A stretch of DNA of 64,000 nt from Candidatus Omnitrophota bacterium. GTDB taxonomy: Bacteria; Hinthialibacterota; Hinthialibacteria; OLB16. The translations under genes were made by a program, and so were the position numbers. The stretch covers positions 391,402-455,401 of the forward strand of contig JACKFH010000001.1 of the NCBI GenBank assembly GCA_020632575.1, read 5' to 3'. The notes beneath the pieces were generated by a model. It ran no database searches, was not told the origin of the DNA, and saw only the letters and a program-made list of their open reading frames with translations. Shown here piece after piece: positions 17,243-26,195 of this stretch (positions are counted from its first letter, which is position 1; each line of letters begins with the position of its first letter).

Positions 17243-18793
17243 ATGACTCTTTCTCGTTCCCATTGTTGGCTTGCGCTCGCGGCCGCTCTTTCCCTGGCTG
17301 TCGGACAATCGGCTCAATCGGGCCCACGACCCAACATCGTCCTCATCCTCGCCGATGACCTCGGCTATGGCGACCTTGGTTGCTACAGCGCGGAATCGAA
17401 AATTCCGACTCCGAACCTCGATAACCTGGCGAACCAGGGAATGCGTTTCACCGACGCCCATTCCCCCTGCGCGGTCTGCTCGCCGACTCGGTATGGGATT
17501 CTCACCGGGCGATACTCCTGGCGGACGGAACTAAAGCGAGGCGTTCTCTGGCCCTGGGACGAACCTCTGATCGAGGAGGATCGGCTCACCATTGGAAAGA
17601 TGCTCCAGGAAGAGGGCTATGACACGGCCTGTATTGGAAAGTGGCATCTTGGCTGGATCTGGCCGACCACCGACGGGACACGTTACAACTCAAAGAATCC
17701 GATTGGAGCCTACAACGCCGGATGGAGTCAGGTGTTCGAGAAAAAAATCGATTTCACTGGTCGCATTCGTGGCGGACCGACCGAGCGGGGGTTCGATTAC
17801 TACTTCGGCGACGATGTCCCCAATTTCCCGCCCTATGCCTTCATCGAGAACGACCGCCTCCTGGCCCAACCGACTGCTTACTACAGCGGCGAGCGGTTCA
17901 GCCGACCCGGTCCCATCGCCGAGGGGTGGGCCATGGCCCAGGTCATGCCCAAACTCTGCGAACGATCGGTCGAGTACATCCTGGGCGAACCGAGGGAAGG
18001 GAAGTTCCATCGCGATCCCAACAAACCATTCTTCCTCTACCTTCCCCTGACCGCGCCGCACACCCCCATCGCCCCCGCCGCTCAATTCCGCGGGAAGAGC
18101 GAAGCGGGCCTGTATGGCGATTATGTGAACGAGGTCGATTGGTTGGTCGGAAAAGTGATGAAGGCCCTCAGGGAATCCGGTCAGGCCGAGAACACCCTCC
18201 TCATCTTCACCAGCGACAATGGCTCTCCCGCGAGAGACGGATCGAATATGAACGGAGAGCCACGATCCGTTCTCGAAACCGGTCACAACCCAAGTTACAT
18301 TTTTCGGGGCATCAAAGCCGACATTTGGGAGGGAGGCCACCGAGTCCCCTTCATCGCCCGCTGGCCCGGCAAAATAAAGGAGAGCGCGACCAGCAACGAA
18401 ACCATTTGTGGGGTCGATTTCATGCGCACACTCGCAGCCGTGGTCAATCGCGAACTTCCAGATGACTCAGCGGAGGACAGTTTCAACATCTTGCCCGCGC
18501 TTCTGGGCGAGGATTATGAAAGCCCGATTCGCGAGGCGGTCGTTCACCATTCCGGCGGCGGCATGTTCGCGATTCGACAGGGCAAATGGAAACTCATCCT
18601 CGGAAAAGGCTCCGGTGGTTGGAGTGGCGCGGGGGAGGAGGGCGATCCGCCTATCCAACTCTATGACATGCAAGCGGACCCTTGCGAATCCCAGAACCTT
18701 CAGGCGGAGGAGCCGGAGCGCGTTCAGCGAATGACCGCGCTATTAGACAAGTACAAGGAAACGGGTAGAAGTTTCTCGCCCAACCAAGATTGA
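17243..18793 (+). CDS. Exported sulfatase (arylsulfatase A type)
   Basis: 516 residues with a signal peptide ending near residue 25. NIVLILADDLGYGDLG gives the calcium-binding aspartates (38-39). CSPTR at 79-83 is the C-x-P-x-R signature whose Cys79 is converted to formylglycine by an anaerobic or FGE-type maturase, which is not in the window. GKWHLG, TAPHTPIAP and TSDNGSPARDG complete the usual active-site blocks. It hydrolyses sulfate esters, probably on polysaccharides, outside the cytoplasm. The nearby GH43-like gene on the opposite strand fits a role in glycan use. Confidence 0.93.
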   Translation: MTLSRSHCWLALAAALSLAVGQSAQSGPRPNIVLILADDLGYGDLGCYSAESKIPTPNLDNLANQGMRFTDAHSPCAVCSPTRYGILTGRYSWRTELKRGVLWPWDEPLIEEDRLTIGKMLQEEGYDTACIGKWHLGWIWPTTDGTRYNSKNPIGAYNAGWSQVFEKKIDFTGRIRGGPTERGFDYYFGDDVPNFPPYAFIENDRLLAQPTAYYSGERFSRPGPIAEGWAMAQVMPKLCERSVEYILGEPREGKFHRDPNKPFFLYLPLTAPHTPIAPAAQFRGKSEAGLYGDYVNEVDWLVGKVMKALRESGQAENTLLIFTSDNGSPARDGSNMNGEPRSVLETGHNPSYIFRGIKADIWEGGHRVPFIARWPGKIKESATSNETICGVDFMRTLAAVVNRELPDDSAEDSFNILPALLGEDYESPIREAVVHHSGGGMFAIRQGKWKLILGKGSGGWSGAGEEGDPPIQLYDMQADPCESQNLQAEEPERVQRMTALLDKYKETGRSFSPNQD

Positions 18794-18823
18794 TCCGAGT
18801 CCTTTTCAACGGACTCCTCTCCA

Positions 18824-18880
18824 TGTAGCCACGGAATTGATTTCGTCACGGACCCGGTCGCTCTCCCAGAGCCCAAGATC
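18824..18880. repeat. Possible degenerate copy of the MITE-like repeat
   Basis: TGTAGCCACGGAATTGATTT followed by CGTCACGGACCCGGTCGC resembles the inner part of copies A and B (GTAGCGACGAGTTTTAACTCG, TTGCGAACCCGGTCGG) in order and spacing, but lacks the outer CCCGCACC hairpins. It may be a decayed copy. Confidence 0.35.
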
Positions 18881-18914
18881 AAACGACACAACCATTTAAC
18901 AGAATCTCCCTCAC

Positions 18915-19877
18915 TCACCCCCCCCGCAAGCCCTCTAAAATCCGCCGGTCCACCTCAAACACGGTCCCATGCCGCATTCCTTCCGGGTGACTCAGGCGAT
19001 CCGTCCTATCCTCCCATTCCTTCAAATCCTTCGAAACGAGAAGACCAAACCGACCCTCGGTGTACCGATCGAAATAGAGATGCCAAAGGTCCCCAATCTT
19101 GATCGCCGTCGGCCCCTCCGCCCAATACTCTCCGGTGATCGGATCGGAGGCTTTGGAATAGGGGCCAACAGCGTGGTCGGAGGTGGCGATTTTGATGTTC
19201 TTTTGGGGGACCCAGGGCTTGTTGGTTTCATCCTTGAGGAACATCACGTAACGGTCCCCATCCCGAACGATGAATGAATCGATCACATTGAATCCATCGT
19301 CATAGAGGAGTTCCGTCCTGCTGAACTCTTGGAAATCCCGGGTGGTTACGAAGTAAATCCTATGGTTCAGTCCACCATCACTCTGTCCCTCCGTTTCTGG
19401 AAACCTACCGGGAATGGTGGTGGCCCAGAAGATCAGGAATTGGTCCACGGCGGAATCATAAAAAACCTCCGGCGCCCAACTGTTTCTCGCGTCCTCCTCA
19501 TGAACCATCACCGGTAGCTCTTTCTGCGGGGACCAGTCGATCAAGTTCTCCGAGGAGGCGTAACCAATCACCTTTTCGTTCCAACTGACTGTCCAAACCA
19601 TGTGGAAGATTCCATCCGGACCACGAACGATCGAGGGATCGCGCATCAACCGGTCGCCCCCCACCATTGGAGTGAGGAAGGATTCGTCGTTTTTCAGAGC
19701 GGTCCAATTCAAGCCGTCCTCACTACAAGCCAAGTGAAGACCGTCTTCTCCGTTTCCCTTGAAATATGAAAACAAGAACACGTTGTCAGCTGAAGAGGCT
19801 GGTCCAACCCAAAGAATGGAAATAATCAGAAGAATCAGGATACATGAAGATTTCTTGGCCTGGCGTTTTCCCTTCAT
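18915..19877 (-). CDS. Exported GH43-like five-bladed propeller protein
   Basis: 320 residues from ATG 19877, chosen because GGGGA lies eight bases upstream and the protein then opens with a short basic stretch and a signal peptide (ILILLIISILWVGPASS). Repeats such as GLHLACSEDGLNWT, MRDPSIVRGPDGIFHMVWT, IGYASSENLIDWS and YFVTTRDFQEFS are those of GH43/GH117-type glycoside hydrolases. MRDPS and SWAPEVFYD could hold catalytic acids. Arabinosidase or xylosidase activity is possible but not shown. The start lies just past the stop of the upstream AsmA-like gene, so the two are in one transcript. Confidence 0.72.
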   Translation of the reverse strand: MKGKRQAKKSSCILILLIISILWVGPASSADNVFLFSYFKGNGEDGLHLACSEDGLNWTALKNDESFLTPMVGGDRLMRDPSIVRGPDGIFHMVWTVSWNEKVIGYASSENLIDWSPQKELPVMVHEEDARNSWAPEVFYDSAVDQFLIFWATTIPGRFPETEGQSDGGLNHRIYFVTTRDFQEFSRTELLYDDGFNVIDSFIVRDGDRYVMFLKDETNKPWVPQKNIKIATSDHAVGPYSKASDPITGEYWAEGPTAIKIGDLWHLYFDRYTEGRFGLLVSKDLKEWEDRTDRLSHPEGMRHGTVFEVDRRILEGLRGG

Positions 19878-19878
19878 T

Positions 19879-20991
19879 CTATTCATCCCCAGATGAGCCA
19901 CCCCGTCTCTTTCGAAATAGGTCGATCAACGATTCCCCGCTGTTGTTCTGAGAACTCAATTCAAAAAACTCCTTGGTCAATCCGCCGATGATAAGCGCTC
20001 CCGATTCCAGGATGGGCGTCGATAAGTCCTCATCGATCTGAATCGGTCCGAGTTCGATCGTTTCCGATTGCCGTTCCAACAAATCGAGGAGTGGGGCCAC
20101 TGGGTAATCCTCCGCCAGATCCCGAAGGGCCTTGCCGAACCGGGGGCGCAAAGCTCTCAACCACATCTCCCCCTTAAAAATATTTCCCTCCATCTCCCCA
20201 TGAATCCGGTAAGAGACCGACCCCGAGGAGATGACATCGGCGAGTTGGACGCCTTCCCCCTCCTGGAGCCACTGATCGATCCACTTCACTCGCGGGGGAA
20301 ACTGAAGGGAGTTAAGACTCGCTTCCACTCTCAGGTGCTGGTTTTCCGACTGATAAGTCCCATCAATTTTCACCCGATCGGTGGTCTCGTCCGGGGTCAG
20401 GAACCCTTCGAAATGGAAATCGGTTTGTCCCTGTAGCCCCGCCTCGGGAACGAAGTTGACCGGGAGCAGTTCCAGATTGGCTTTGTTGATAAGATTGAGT
20501 TCACGGTTCCGGTAGTTGGCGTCGAGCGACTTGAGTCGAACCTTCAACTCTTCGGTCCATAAACTCCCCGGAGGATTGTCGTCGGGTCCCGACTGTGTCG
20601 AGTTCGCATCGATGGAGAACCTTCCCTGAAAACTGAGGTCCTCTTCAGGCATCGCGTAGGAGGCCACCACGGATTCCACCTGGAGGTTGCGGATTTCATA
20701 CAGTTCACGGAGATACTTGGCCGGATCGAGGTGGAGTGAAATGTCGGTGGTTTTTATCTCGAGAAGGTTTTCCTCGATCCTCGTCTTGGCTTCCAGGTAG
20801 TCGGCCGAGAAGCGTCCCATTGGGATGACGCCGGTGAAACCTTTCAACACTGGAGGGAAATCGGTCTCCTCCAAAATGGCCTCACGGATCCCATTCCCAA
20901 TACCACTCACCGCCCAGTAATTGGCGCCGAACAATCCGGCTCCAATGAGGACCATAAATACAACGAAACAACCCTTTTTCTTTCCCGCCAA
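19879..20991 (-). CDS. Membrane-anchored AsmA-like protein of unknown function
   Basis: 370 residues. KKKGCFVVFMVLIGAGLFGANYWAV is a single N-terminal membrane segment. The rest has alternating beta strands such as FSADYLEAKTRIEENLLEIKTTDISLHLDP and LYEIRNLQVESVVASY, reminiscent of AsmA or intermembrane-transport proteins that form long beta-bridges, but I see no signature that fixes the family. Its start follows the Nif3 stop by about 10 bases and it ends just before the GH43-like gene, so it sits in a minus-strand operon. AsmA-likeness is a weak inference. Confidence 0.6.
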   Translation of the reverse strand: MAGKKKGCFVVFMVLIGAGLFGANYWAVSGIGNGIREAILEETDFPPVLKGFTGVIPMGRFSADYLEAKTRIEENLLEIKTTDISLHLDPAKYLRELYEIRNLQVESVVASYAMPEEDLSFQGRFSIDANSTQSGPDDNPPGSLWTEELKVRLKSLDANYRNRELNLINKANLELLPVNFVPEAGLQGQTDFHFEGFLTPDETTDRVKIDGTYQSENQHLRVEASLNSLQFPPRVKWIDQWLQEGEGVQLADVISSGSVSYRIHGEMEGNIFKGEMWLRALRPRFGKALRDLAEDYPVAPLLDLLERQSETIELGPIQIDEDLSTPILESGALIIGGLTKEFFELSSQNNSGESLIDLFRKRRGGSSGDE

Positions 20992-21001
20992 GATCTCCCC
21001 C

Positions 21002-22117
21002 CTATCCCGCCAAATAGACCGGCTCGCCTGGATCTCCTATCACTTGAATGCGCTCCTCGAATTCCTCCTCCAGGAATCGCTTCATGATCTGGACAAAGAA
21101 TCGCTCGGTGTAGTGATGATCGATATCGACCAAAGCCATCCCCAGGCTCAAGCATTCGAGCGCGTCATGATGACCTGTGTCCCCGGTCATGTAAACGTCG
21201 ACCCCCAAAGCGGCCGCGCTCCCGATCAAACTCTTGCCACCCCCGCTGCACCAAGCGAGACTAGCGACCTCTTGTTCCGGGTTGCCCGCGAATCGCACCG
21301 GCGCCACCCCCTCGCCGAGGTCCTCTTTGATCCTCGAGGCAAGTTCCTCAAGGGTGGTCGGTTCGGTCAGATTTCCCTTCCAAATGAAATGTGAGTTCCC
21401 GTGGTAAGCGGCCATCGGATAAAGATCGTAGGCCACCTCCTCGTAGGGGTGAGACTCCCACAACGCTCGGATGATTCGGTCCATTTTCGACTTGGGGCAA
21501 ACCATCTCCAAGCGGAATTCCTCAACCTCTTCGAGCACACCCCGTTCTCCGATCGCCGGATTCGACCGATCGCTCCCCCGAAAGGAGCCCAAGCCACGGT
21601 GGGCGAACCCGCATTCGCGGTACTCGCCGATCACCCCCGCGCCCGCCTCGGCCAGCGCGGACCTGACTTGCGGAAGAGATTCCTCGGGAATGAAGGTGAC
21701 CAGCTTGATCGAAGCCGGCTGCGGTTTCATCGCAACAGGACCGAAATCCTCGAGGGGAAGTCGTTTTCCGATCTCGAGATTCATCGAAAGTATGGGGGAC
21801 GCGTCGATATTTGTGTGACCCACATAAAGCGCGGTTCCATTGGCGATGAGAGCGTGAATTTCCCTACCCGGGAAGCAGTCCGAGTCGATTCTAGTGATTG
21901 GTGAAAAGAGAAGCGGGTGATGAGCGATTACCAATCCGGCTTTGGCTCCCTTCGCAATTTCCAGAGTTGATTGGCGCACATCCAACGCCACCACCACCGT
22001 GTCGATTTCGCCATTCCCCGATCCAATTTGCAGGCCGACATTGTCCCACCCCTCCGCGTAGTCCAACGGGGCGACCGCCTCGATCGCGCTTGCGATTTCT
22101 TGAATGGTTGTTCCCAT
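21002..22117 (-). CDS. Nif3-like dinuclear metal centre protein
   Basis: 371 residues, the long form with a central PII-like (YqfO/CutA-type) insert at about 130-225. Metal-binding histidines appear in AHHPLLFSP, YVGHTNIDAS and VDIDHHYTERFF, and GDTGHHDAL is a further conserved motif. Nif3/YbgI/DUF34 proteins form hexameric toroids with two metals per subunit; the function is unsettled (the old label GTP cyclohydrolase I type 2 is doubtful). GAGGGGGA precedes the ATG. It heads the minus-strand group with the AsmA-like and GH43-like genes. Confidence 0.93.
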   Translation of the reverse strand: MGTTIQEIASAIEAVAPLDYAEGWDNVGLQIGSGNGEIDTVVVALDVRQSTLEIAKGAKAGLVIAHHPLLFSPITRIDSDCFPGREIHALIANGTALYVGHTNIDASPILSMNLEIGKRLPLEDFGPVAMKPQPASIKLVTFIPEESLPQVRSALAEAGAGVIGEYRECGFAHRGLGSFRGSDRSNPAIGERGVLEEVEEFRLEMVCPKSKMDRIIRALWESHPYEEVAYDLYPMAAYHGNSHFIWKGNLTEPTTLEELASRIKEDLGEGVAPVRFAGNPEQEVASLAWCSGGGKSLIGSAAALGVDVYMTGDTGHHDALECLSLGMALVDIDHHYTERFFVQIMKRFLEEEFEERIQVIGDPGEPVYLAG

Positions 22118-22280
22118 CGGCTTTTCCCCCTCGAAAAAAATTGAATTCTCAGCTAATCCAGCAATATCTTTCGACCGATAATGAGTGCAAATAAGAGCAG
22201 TGCTCGGGATGACGTCCGTATTCTAGGGGAAACCACGGACTTCCGACAACAACATCTTTTAGGAATCAAGGGGAGAATCG

Positions 22281-22475
22281 ATGACCCAATACGAACGAGT
22301 CGAGGTTCAACTTCAAGAACTTTTAGGACTTCAACAACAAATCCGTCTCTTCGCCGCCACCAACCTGAGCAAGGACAACCCTTTTCGTCCGATGATTGAG
22401 AGACAGTCGCGAGAGTCCATCGAAGGGATCCGGTCGGTCCTTGAAACCAGACCCACCACCACATCGAAGATTTAG
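22281..22475 (+). CDS. Small hypothetical protein (64 aa)
   Basis: AAGGGGAG lies about seven bases before the ATG, a good ribosome site. The product is hydrophilic and mostly helical, opening MTQYERVEVQLQELLGLQQQ. I do not recognise it. It is convergent with psd, and their stop codons overlap. It could be a real small protein or chance; the ribosome site is the main support. Confidence 0.4.
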   Translation: MTQYERVEVQLQELLGLQQQIRLFAATNLSKDNPFRPMIERQSRESIEGIRSVLETRPTTTSKI

Positions 22476-23194
22476 CCGAGAATCCGTGGTTGCACTTTCG
22501 CGATGGGATCTCCGATCTGAAGCTTCTCCCCAGGTCGACATAGCCATTCGACCGTTTCCGGGGGGCATGCCATCACCACGGAGGATCCGACTTTGAAATA
22601 GCCCAGATCTTCACCCTTCGAATACTCTTGCCCAACGTGGAAGGCGTGGTGGATGCCGTTTACCATCCATGACCCGATCATCACGAACACAATCGGAAAC
22701 CCCCACTCCGTCTGAATCGTCACACTCAACCGTTCGTTTAGGACATCTCCACTTTTCATAAAAAGAAGCGGCACCGCGAGTCCAGCCTTGTAGGAGTAGT
22801 CCGCGACCCTTCCGCTCGCGGGGAAGACAAGGAAATGAAGATCCCACGGGGCCAAGTAAAGTTTCGCATAGGATCCCCCAGCGAACTTCGAGGCGAGTTC
22901 CGAGTCTTTTAATATGTCGCTCAGGGAAAGGTTCCTCTGTCGCCCGAAGATCGCCTTCTCCTCGAGTTCCAAATTGTCTCCAATGTTGGTGAGGGTCTCC
23001 ACCTTCGATTGCGCGGGACTCAATAGGTGGTTCTCGACAGGTTTGAAATCGAGCGGAGGTCTTCTCAAAAAAACTTTGTTGACGCCGAACAGATCGGCGA
23101 CTTTTTCCACGGGGGTGACCCGACCCGATTTTTGATAATCGGGCGACCTTCTAAGGAATCGACTGCCTCTGGGGTTCGTAGGATTAGGGGACAT
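22472..23194 (-). CDS. psd: Phosphatidylserine decarboxylase family protein
   Basis: 240 residues. LLSPAQSKVETL corresponds to the SPxDGxV strand, YAKLYLAPWDLHFLVFPASGRV is the conserved core with the Asp-His pair, and YSKGEDLGYFKVGSSVV matches the GEExGxFxxGST cleavage site where the serine becomes the pyruvoyl group. The self-processed enzyme converts phosphatidylserine to phosphatidylethanolamine at the membrane. The site reads GSS rather than GST, a tolerated variant. It follows the DtxR-type gene by 24 bases and is probably cotranscribed with it; no phosphatidylserine synthase gene is adjacent. Confidence 0.85.
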   Translation of the reverse strand: MSPNPTNPRGSRFLRRSPDYQKSGRVTPVEKVADLFGVNKVFLRRPPLDFKPVENHLLSPAQSKVETLTNIGDNLELEEKAIFGRQRNLSLSDILKDSELASKFAGGSYAKLYLAPWDLHFLVFPASGRVADYSYKAGLAVPLLFMKSGDVLNERLSVTIQTEWGFPIVFVMIGSWMVNGIHHAFHVGQEYSKGEDLGYFKVGSSVVMACPPETVEWLCRPGEKLQIGDPIAKVQPRILG

Positions 23195-23218
23195 GAGACG
23201 ACCCGAATCTGGACTCGG

Positions 23219-23764
23219 TCAAATGGGCCGCAACTTCAGATCTTCTTCCGTGAGATGAAGCGGACAAGGATCATCCTCGGAGCACACCGGACAATTCACC
23301 GGGCTCTTACAGAGATCGCAAGGAATTCCCTCGATCGCCTGTTTCTTGAGATCCTCATTGGTCAGAATCGTTTTGACTAAAGCCAATAATCGGATTCCCG
23401 TCTCGGGAGAAAGGAGATGCTCCATTTTGCAGGCGTCGATCAATGCCTGCTCCTCTTCGACACCCAGGACATCCTTGAAGAACGTCTCGAGAATCATGTG
23501 GTTCTTGCGAATCTGCAGGGCGATCGTATGCCCCTTGGGCGGAAGGCGGAGAAAATGATTGTCATCCTCGTCCACGAGCCCTTTCTTCTTAAGCGAGGCG
23601 AGCGAGGTCGAGGCGCTGCTCCGCGAGACTCCGAGGTGGTTCGCGACATCCGTCACCCTGGCGTAGCCACGGGCTTTCAGCAGATCGCGAATGGCCATTA
23701 GGTAGTGACCCATGCTGTGAGTCACTCCATTTTCTTCAAATTGTTTCCAAACTTCGTTCGTCAT
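23219..23764 (-). CDS. DtxR/MntR-type regulator with C-terminal cysteine cluster
   Basis: 181 residues from ATG 23764 (a GTG 12 bases earlier is possible; GGAAG precedes the ATG). Residues about 15-75 are a winged helix (RVTDVANHLGVSRSSASTSLASLKKKGLV). ACKMEHLLSPET (111-122) is the DtxR dimer-domain motif with metal ligands Cys112, Glu115 and His116. In place of the usual SH3-like tail there are five cysteines at 149, 152, 158, 161 and 167, ending CSEDDPCPLH. That tail resembles the cysteine motif of Rrf2 regulators and suggests an extra metal or iron-sulfur site. It is divergent from the GT4 operon. Confidence 0.82.
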   Translation of the reverse strand: MTNEVWKQFEENGVTHSMGHYLMAIRDLLKARGYARVTDVANHLGVSRSSASTSLASLKKKGLVDEDDNHFLRLPPKGHTIALQIRKNHMILETFFKDVLGVEEEQALIDACKMEHLLSPETGIRLLALVKTILTNEDLKKQAIEGIPCDLCKSPVNCPVCSEDDPCPLHLTEEDLKLRPI

Positions 23765-23776
23765 TTCGTCTTCCAC

Positions 23777-24099
23777 ACCAAGATGAGAACATACTTCTCG
23801 ATGATCTGACTATATCACAAGAAACGCGGCGGGGGGACCCATTGGGGAAAAAATGCCGATTTGGAGTGACAGAAATCGAAGAATACTTGTAAGTTTGACG
23901 GAAAGATGAAAAGATTTTCCTGGTTCCCGCCAGTGGCGAACGCTAGACACCTGTCAGCCAAACAGGATACTAGTCAAGGTTTGATTGCTTTGATTTGCTG
24001 TGGATAATGGTTCGGTTCACATGTTGGAGGTGTGCTTGGCATGATTAACACCGCGACTCCTCGATACGGGTCCGTCGATCCGCCCAAGGAGTTTTTCTT
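23777..24099. other. Intergenic region upstream of the GT4-exosortase operon
   Basis: About 320 bases between divergent genes. The left part is rich in A/G and shows no fold I can support. The right part holds the candidate promoter listed separately. No small ORF with a ribosome site was found. Confidence 0.4.
23981..24008 (+). promoter_or_regulatory. Candidate sigma-70 promoter for GT4-exosortase operon
   Basis: TTGATT at 23981-23986 and GATAAT at 24003-24008 are separated by 16 bases, about 90 bases before the TTG start. This is a close match to a housekeeping promoter, judged by eye. Confidence 0.4.
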
Positions 24100-25203
24100 T
24101 TGAAGGTCCTTCAGGTCGCTCATTATTATGGCAGTCCGGGTGGTATCGAACGGGTTGTGTCCCAGTTTTGCGCCTGCTTGAAACAGGAGTACGAGGTCGA
24201 GGTTCTCGTCGCGAATGAAGGAGCGAAGACTGAGGAGACGATCGAGGATGGCGTCCGGGTGACTCGAGTGGGTCGGGTCGCGCACATTAATCGCATGTCC
24301 ATTTGCCCCACTTTCCCCTCATGGTTGAAGAAAAAGAATCCCGATCTGGTCCACCTCCATTTGATCAATCCCTTGGCCGAACTTTCGTACTTGGTTTCCA
24401 ACCTGCGGTGCAAGGCGATCGCCACCTATCACATGGATATCACCCGTCAACTCTGGATGAAGCCGATCCATCAACCCATGCTGGATCGGGTCTTGAACAA
24501 GCTCGACCGAATTACGGTCAGTTCTCAGCGATTCGCCGAAAATTCGCCGGTCCTCTCGCGATACATGGACAAGGTTCACATCCTTCCCTTCGGCATTTCC
24601 GAGGAAAGATTCAAGGCGACCCCCTTCAACCGATCCCTGACCGAGGAGTTTAAGAAGCAGTATGCTGGGAAACTGGTCCTGTTTGTCGGACGTTTGACCC
24701 ATTACAAGGGGTTATCCGTCCTGGTGGAGGCGATGAAGAAGGTCGACGCCACCTGTGTGATCATCGGAACAGGGTACCTCCGGGAGACGATCAAAGAACA
24801 AATCAAGGAGGAGGGATTGGAGGATCGTGTCCACCTCATCGGCCATGCTAGCGACGAGGAGTTGGTGGCCTATTACGATCGAGCCGATGTCTTTGTCCTC
24901 CCTTCGATTAACCGCACCGAATCCTTTGGGATCACTCAGCTCGAGGCCATGTCGCGTGGGACACCGGTGGTGTGCACCGAGGTGGGAACCGGCACCACCA
25001 CGATTAACCGTCACGAGGAGACCGGGTTGGTGGTTCCCCCGCAAGATCCCGAAATGTTGAGCCAGGCCATCAATCGCATCTTGAGTGACGAGGCGCTTGC
25101 CCATAAACTATCTAAAGGAGCGGTTGAGAGGTACAAGACCTATTATTCCGAAGCGGTGATGTGGCAGAACCTTCGGAGCCTGTACAGCGAGTTGCTGGCG
25201 TAA
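24100..25203 (+). CDS. Family 4 glycosyltransferase
   Basis: 367 residues starting with TTG at 24100; AAGGAG lies about ten bases upstream. VAHYYGSPGGIERVVSQF is the usual GT4 acceptor-side opening, and LVLFVGRLTHYKGLSVLVEAM and VFVLPSINRTESFGITQLEAMSRGTPVV hold the E-x7-E retaining-type donor site of the GT-B fold. It probably adds a hexose to a surface or extracellular polysaccharide. The exosortase gene follows after 47 bases, so it is likely part of an exosortase-linked polysaccharide locus. Confidence 0.9.
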   Translation: MKVLQVAHYYGSPGGIERVVSQFCACLKQEYEVEVLVANEGAKTEETIEDGVRVTRVGRVAHINRMSICPTFPSWLKKKNPDLVHLHLINPLAELSYLVSNLRCKAIATYHMDITRQLWMKPIHQPMLDRVLNKLDRITVSSQRFAENSPVLSRYMDKVHILPFGISEERFKATPFNRSLTEEFKKQYAGKLVLFVGRLTHYKGLSVLVEAMKKVDATCVIIGTGYLRETIKEQIKEEGLEDRVHLIGHASDEELVAYYDRADVFVLPSINRTESFGITQLEAMSRGTPVVCTEVGTGTTTINRHEETGLVVPPQDPEMLSQAINRILSDEALAHKLSKGAVERYKTYYSEAVMWQNLRSLYSELLA

Positions 25204-25250
25204 GTTGAGCGCCCTCCCTCGATATCGCGATCAACGATTGGAGATCTAAG

Positions 25251-26195
25251 TTGGCGGCCGGTAATCTCGTTGAGGAAATATCGGACAATCTGAAACTGGT
25301 TGTCGACGCTGTGAAGAGAGCCGGGCCCATGGCGTGGGCTCTGATCGGCTTGATGGTTGTCCTCTACATCAATCCCGCCCAATGGATCTGGCGCGCTTGG
25401 TTTCGTGAGGATGGGTACTACACCCATGGACCTCTCATTCCGCTCGTAGCGGGATGGATGGTGCTGACCAACAAAGACCGCCTCGCACGTCTCCCAATCA
25501 AACCCAATTGGTTTGGACTGGTGATCATCGTCCTTTGTAGTCTTGGATTCCTCGCCTCCACCCTTTGCCACATGAACCCCCCAAAGTATTTCATCTTCGT
25601 TTTCTATATTTTGGGCCTGATGCTTCTCCTGTTTGGGACAAAGATCACCAAGGCGTTGCTGTTGCCCTGGGCTTTCCTTTTTTTCATGGTTCCTCTTCCC
25701 GACGCGGTCATCGACATCTTCACTTATCAGCTCAGGATTTTCGTCACCGCCGCCGCAGTCCATTTGGTCGATCCCTTGGGATGGGCGATCGTGAAAAGCG
25801 GGAATTACATTTATTATCCCAGCGGAGAAACTTTGGTGGTGGATGACGTTTGCGCGGGTCTCCGATCTTTGATTTCCCTGCTGGCTTTGGGAGCGATCTT
25901 TGCCTATTTATCGAAACTGAATCCGACCGGGAAACTCATCTTGTTCATCCTCTCCGCCCCGGTGGCCATCGTCACCAACATCATTCGGATCTTCAGCTTG
26001 GTCGTTGTTGCAAAGTTCTGGGGGACCAAGGTGGCCTCGGGAACTGTCCATGACTTTTCCGGGTATGCGATCTTTGTGGTTGCTTTCGGTTTGCTTTATG
26101 CGTTAAATGCAATATTGGAACGTTTTTTTCCGGACAACGACGATGCTGAACCCACGGCCGTGAAATCAGAACCTCAGCAAGAGGGAGCCGGTTGA
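25251..26195 (+). CDS. Exosortase
   Basis: 314 residues starting with TTG at 25251, GGAG seven bases before. About eight membrane segments. The transpeptidase-like active site is complete: Cys201 in VDDVCAGLRSL, Arg246 in NIIRI and His267 in HDFSGY. Exosortases cleave and anchor PEP-CTERM proteins during export, linked to exopolysaccharide formation. The next gene encodes the EpsI-type partner and overlaps its stop. No PEP-CTERM substrate is seen in this window, so substrates must be elsewhere. Confidence 0.94.
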   Translation: MAAGNLVEEISDNLKLVVDAVKRAGPMAWALIGLMVVLYINPAQWIWRAWFREDGYYTHGPLIPLVAGWMVLTNKDRLARLPIKPNWFGLVIIVLCSLGFLASTLCHMNPPKYFIFVFYILGLMLLLFGTKITKALLLPWAFLFFMVPLPDAVIDIFTYQLRIFVTAAAVHLVDPLGWAIVKSGNYIYYPSGETLVVDDVCAGLRSLISLLALGAIFAYLSKLNPTGKLILFILSAPVAIVTNIIRIFSLVVVAKFWGTKVASGTVHDFSGYAIFVVAFGLLYALNAILERFFPDNDDAEPTAVKSEPQQEGAG

